From assembly GCA_036743375.1 (NCBI GenBank), contig DAINPP010000002.1, positions 76,820-140,819 on the forward strand: a stretch of DNA of 64,000 bases. The letters are read 5' to 3'. The position numbers and the translations under genes were made by a program. This stretch comes from DAINPP01 sp036743375 (GTDB lineage: Bacteria > Thermotogota > Thermotogae > MWEM01). This document shows, one piece after another, positions 61,903 to 64,000 of the stretch; the first letter of the stretch is position 1, and every line of letters begins with the position of its first letter. Under the pieces are notes generated by a model, which saw only the letters and a list, made by a program, of their open reading frames with translations, was not told the origin of the DNA and ran no database searches.

Positions 61903-62759
61903 AAAACAGAAAGACGATCGTACTGCTTGTATCACTCATGATCTTTCTCTCGGCGATAACGGCTCTGACAGGCATTCTTTCAAATGATGAAAGGGGACTA
62001 AAACAGATGACGTCCGTTAACGGACAACCGGTTGAGCTGTATGGAAAGGGAATCTATCACAACATGTCGGCCGATGTTGCCGTACAGGGCATTGCACAGG
62101 ACTATGTAACCGTTTTTATTGGGATTCCCATGCTCATTCTTGGATTGTCTATGAGTAGAAAAAATGCGTTGAGAGGGAGACTATTTCTCGCCGGAATCGT
62201 CGGTTATTTTCTGGTAACCTTCCTCTTCTATACGGTCATGGGAATGTATAACGAATGTTTCCTGCTGTATGCAGCTCTGATGGGGTTGTCCTTTTTCACA
62301 CTTTCGACGATACTGTTCGGAGTTGACCTGAGAACCATCAAAGATCAATTCGATTCCAGAACGCCTACCAGAGGCGCAGGAATATTCCTCCTGATAAACG
62401 CCGCGATGATCGCCCTGATGTGGCTTCAGGTGGTTGTGCCGCCGCTTCTTGATGGAAGCTTATATCCAAAGGAATTGCAGCATTATACGACACTCATCGT
62501 TCAGGGAATGGATCTCGGATTGCTCTTACCCCTTTGTGTCGTCTCAGCCGTCCTGTTTATGAGAAAAAAGGACGTTGGCTATCTCACTGCCCCTGTTTAC
62601 CTTGCCTTTTTATCACTTTTGATGACCGCCCTGCTTGCAAAGATCATTGGAATGAGTATGATAGGGGTTGAAGCTGGACCGGCGCTGATCATTATCCCTA
62701 TAATCTTATGCTTTACCTGTCTGTTCACCTGGTTAACTTACCGAAAGATAGAGGGATGA
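61899..62759 (+). CDS. integral membrane protein of unknown function
   Basis: The protein is 286 aa with about eight hydrophobic helices. A signal-like start (MKNRKTIVLLVSLMIFLSAI) is followed by a short extracytoplasmic segment (GILSNDERGLKQMTSVNGQP) and a mostly membrane-buried remainder ending TWLTYRKIEG. I recognise no family signature. The ATG overlaps the TetR stop (ATGA), with GGAGGTAG upstream, so it is expressed under TetR control. It could be a resistance or lipid-environment protein, but no evidence decides. Confidence 0.75.
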   Translation: MKNRKTIVLLVSLMIFLSAITALTGILSNDERGLKQMTSVNGQPVELYGKGIYHNMSADVAVQGIAQDYVTVFIGIPMLILGLSMSRKNALRGRLFLAGIVGYFLVTFLFYTVMGMYNECFLLYAALMGLSFFTLSTILFGVDLRTIKDQFDSRTPTRGAGIFLLINAAMIALMWLQVVVPPLLDGSLYPKELQHYTTLIVQGMDLGLLLPLCVVSAVLFMRKKDVGYLTAPVYLAFLSLLMTALLAKIIGMSMIGVEAGPALIIIPIILCFTCLFTWLTYRKIEG

Positions 62760-63025
62760 TGTTGGAGAAAAGGGAATTGAACTGTGAACTGATCGCCTAT
62801 TGCGGTTTTTACTGTGGCTGTTGTCCCTCAAACAGGGATGGAAACTGTAAAGGCTGCAGAGCGCGAGGTACTGGATGTTTTTCTAGTGAATGCGCCATCT
62901 CAAAAGGTTTGTATTTCTGTTCGGATTGTGAGGCTTACCCCTGTGATGAACTCATTCGGAATGAGAAAAGCACCATTCTGAGCAGGGAATGGCTGCTCTG
63001 GAAAAGGAAACAAAAGGAACTTTAA
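62759..63025 (+). CDS. DUF3795 cysteine-rich protein
   Basis: The protein is 88 aa from ATG 62759, with AGAGGG just upstream, overlapping the previous stop. Cys-rich blocks YCGFYCGCCPS, CKGCRARGTGCFS and CSDCEAYPCDEL are characteristic of DUF3795, which may bind metal. The function is unknown. It is the third gene of the TetR operon. The C-terminus is short and basic (WKRKQKEL). Confidence 0.82.
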   Translation: MLEKRELNCELIAYCGFYCGCCPSNRDGNCKGCRARGTGCFSSECAISKGLYFCSDCEAYPCDELIRNEKSTILSREWLLWKRKQKEL

Positions 63026-63066
63026 AAAAACAGAAACCCCCTTATTCCAAAGAGGATTTCTGTTTT
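63024..63066 (+). terminator. terminator of the TetR operon
   Basis: AAAACAGAAA and TTTCTGTTTT flank a bulged CC..GG stem and loop. Confidence 0.65.
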
Positions 63067-63225
63067 GAATAAATAATCAAACATCTAAATTTCATCGTAT
63101 CAAGCGTCGTCTCTGTATGTAAAAGGACTAACGGAGTCCGAATATTCACGCCTAACTCTGATTGTATTATAAAGGTTGAATTTGATCATTTTGTGATGAA
63201 GCAGAAAGATTCATTAATCAGCTTT

Positions 63226-63858
63226 TCATATCAACGATTTGATAAACTGATTTCCGCTACCGCTTGAGTTTCTGAGAAATCCCATCTTTTCAAGGTAAGC
63301 ATCGTGGTCTTTGTTGATGGAGTGACAGGTCATCTGCGTATAGCCTTTTTTTATGAAATAGTCTTTCTGATCTTCAAAGATGAAATTCCCGATTTTAAAG
63401 TCACGATAAGCGGGGATGGCATAGTCTATCTGTATATCCAGCGTGTTTCTATCCGTTTCCCTTGCGATAAAAACGGCGGCAGGGACCACATTCCTGAGAA
63501 TATAAAATCCCATCTTGTCATCCTCTATCTCCAGATTTTCCTTCGGGAAATATTTAAGCATGTCTTTTTCATAGAATTTCATGAAATGCGAGAAATAATC
63601 CGTCTTTGAATCCAGCGTGATCAGTTCAAAAGAATCCTTGGATCCGTAAATCTTTGTCAGATAATAGATGTTGATGGCGATGAGACCCGCATTCATGACG
63701 GCTACCGGGAAAGAGCCGATAAAAAGACCGTAGGCACAGTAGATCCCGGAACCTATCAGGTTCAGCCATCTCAGTTTGATAATCGAACTCATCAACAGTG
63801 AGATGAGTACGATCAGCGAAGCGGAATAACCTATCCATTCCAATATCGTTGCATTCAT
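63226..63858 (-). CDS. YgjV-like membrane domain fused to a GNAT-like acyltransferase domain
   Basis: The protein is 210 aa. The N-terminal part (about 1-70) has three membrane helices with IGYSASLIVLISLLMSSI, the Imp-YgjV-like pattern (RWLNLIGSGIYCAYGLFIGSFPVAVMNAGLIAIN in outline). The C-terminal part (about 85-210) is GNAT-like: VPAAVFIAR, IPAYRDFKIG, and an end block HDAYLEKMGF that matches the closing N-x-x-A-x-x-x-Y-x-K-x-G-F of acetyltransferases. The acetyl-CoA loop is not well preserved, so activity is doubtful. GGAGGAAAA precedes the ATG. It stands alone. Confidence 0.78.
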   Translation of the reverse strand: MNATILEWIGYSASLIVLISLLMSSIIKLRWLNLIGSGIYCAYGLFIGSFPVAVMNAGLIAINIYYLTKIYGSKDSFELITLDSKTDYFSHFMKFYEKDMLKYFPKENLEIEDDKMGFYILRNVVPAAVFIARETDRNTLDIQIDYAIPAYRDFKIGNFIFEDQKDYFIKKGYTQMTCHSINKDHDAYLEKMGFLRNSSGSGNQFIKSLI

Positions 63859-63987
63859 ATTTTTCCTCCTGTAAGCAATTTATGTCAAAATTATCAGCTG
63901 CCGTTTTGATTGTCATGAGACAAACCGCAGTTGTGCCTGCTATCATAACATAAAATGTATAAAAGACAAAAAATAGAAAGTAGGAAA

Positions 63988-64000
63988 ATGAAGATGAAAA
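63988..64000 (+). CDS. possible 5' end of a gene (truncated)
   Basis: TAGGAAA lies just before ATG-AAG-ATG-AAA at the window's right edge, preceded by TATAAA-like sequence. Only four codons are visible, so nothing can be said about the product. Confidence 0.3.

Overview
The window is a gene-dense bacterial chromosome segment of moderate G+C content, judged by eye to be in the low-to-mid 40s. There are no prophage genes, IS elements or CRISPR arrays. Several features point to a diderm or sheathed, fermentative, sugar- and peptide-using bacterium: signal peptides ending in SFA or AFA, a lipoprotein, an ECF sigma / zinc-finger anti-sigma / RseB-like cassette, HD-GYP signalling, a TM287/288-like heterodimeric ABC exporter and many binding-protein ABC transporters. 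A mesophilic member of Thermotogota (Kosmotogaceae or Mesotoga-like) is my best inference. A spirochaete or a clostridial relative is not excluded, because no rRNA or universal marker is present.

Layout. 1-4 kb: the start of an MMPL/RND exporter (runs off the left edge), an AraC regulator and a two-component system. 4.4-11.3 kb: an MFS exporter, then a minus-strand group of alpha/beta hydrolase, MalT/LuxR regulator, a 74-aa protein and a zinc-free oxidoreductase, then a self-regulating MerR/GyrI-like protein. 11.4-15.2 kb: cytoplasmic gamma-glutamyltransferase, a GNAT enzyme and xylulokinase. 15.2-20.1 kb: a long structured leader and a complete branched-chain amino-acid-type ABC operon (two permeases, two ATPases, binding protein). 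20.2-26.2 kb, minus strand: zinc ribbon protein, phosphoglucomutase, a 37-aa mini-gene with its own promoter and terminator, a YcaQ/AlkX-type DNA glycosylase, a DUF559 endonuclease-like gene beside a GC-rich inverted repeat, and oligoendopeptidase F. 26.5-30.3 kb: a 1238-aa beta-rich lipoprotein of unknown function. 30.3-37.9 kb: urocanate hydratase, an operon of acyltransferase-zinc ribbon, GltS and GT2, and two small secreted proteins. 37.9-42.6 kb: a MarR-controlled heterodimeric ABC exporter.

42.7-50.6 kb: DegV, then a disaccharide operon of GH65 phosphorylase, LacI regulator, binding protein and two permeases. The LacI gene seems to start at CTG inside the phosphorylase stop. 50.7-59.1 kb: a CAP protein, a HAMP-GAF-HD-GYP sensor, galactokinase, PP-loop ATPase, gamma-carbonic anhydrase and esterase, then the sigma / anti-sigma / RseB-like cassette behind a sigma-E-like promoter. 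59.2-64 kb: tRNA-Ser(GGA), a small anchored protein, an MFS transporter, a TetR gene with a perfect 26-bp operator followed by an unknown membrane protein and a DUF3795 protein, a YgjV-GNAT fusion, and the first codons of a further gene.

Regulatory signals are unusually readable. Most promoters are TTGACA/TATAAT-like with an extended TGn -10. Recognisable operators lie beside the MerR, MarR, LacI and TetR genes. Many adjacent genes are translationally coupled by ATGA-type overlaps.
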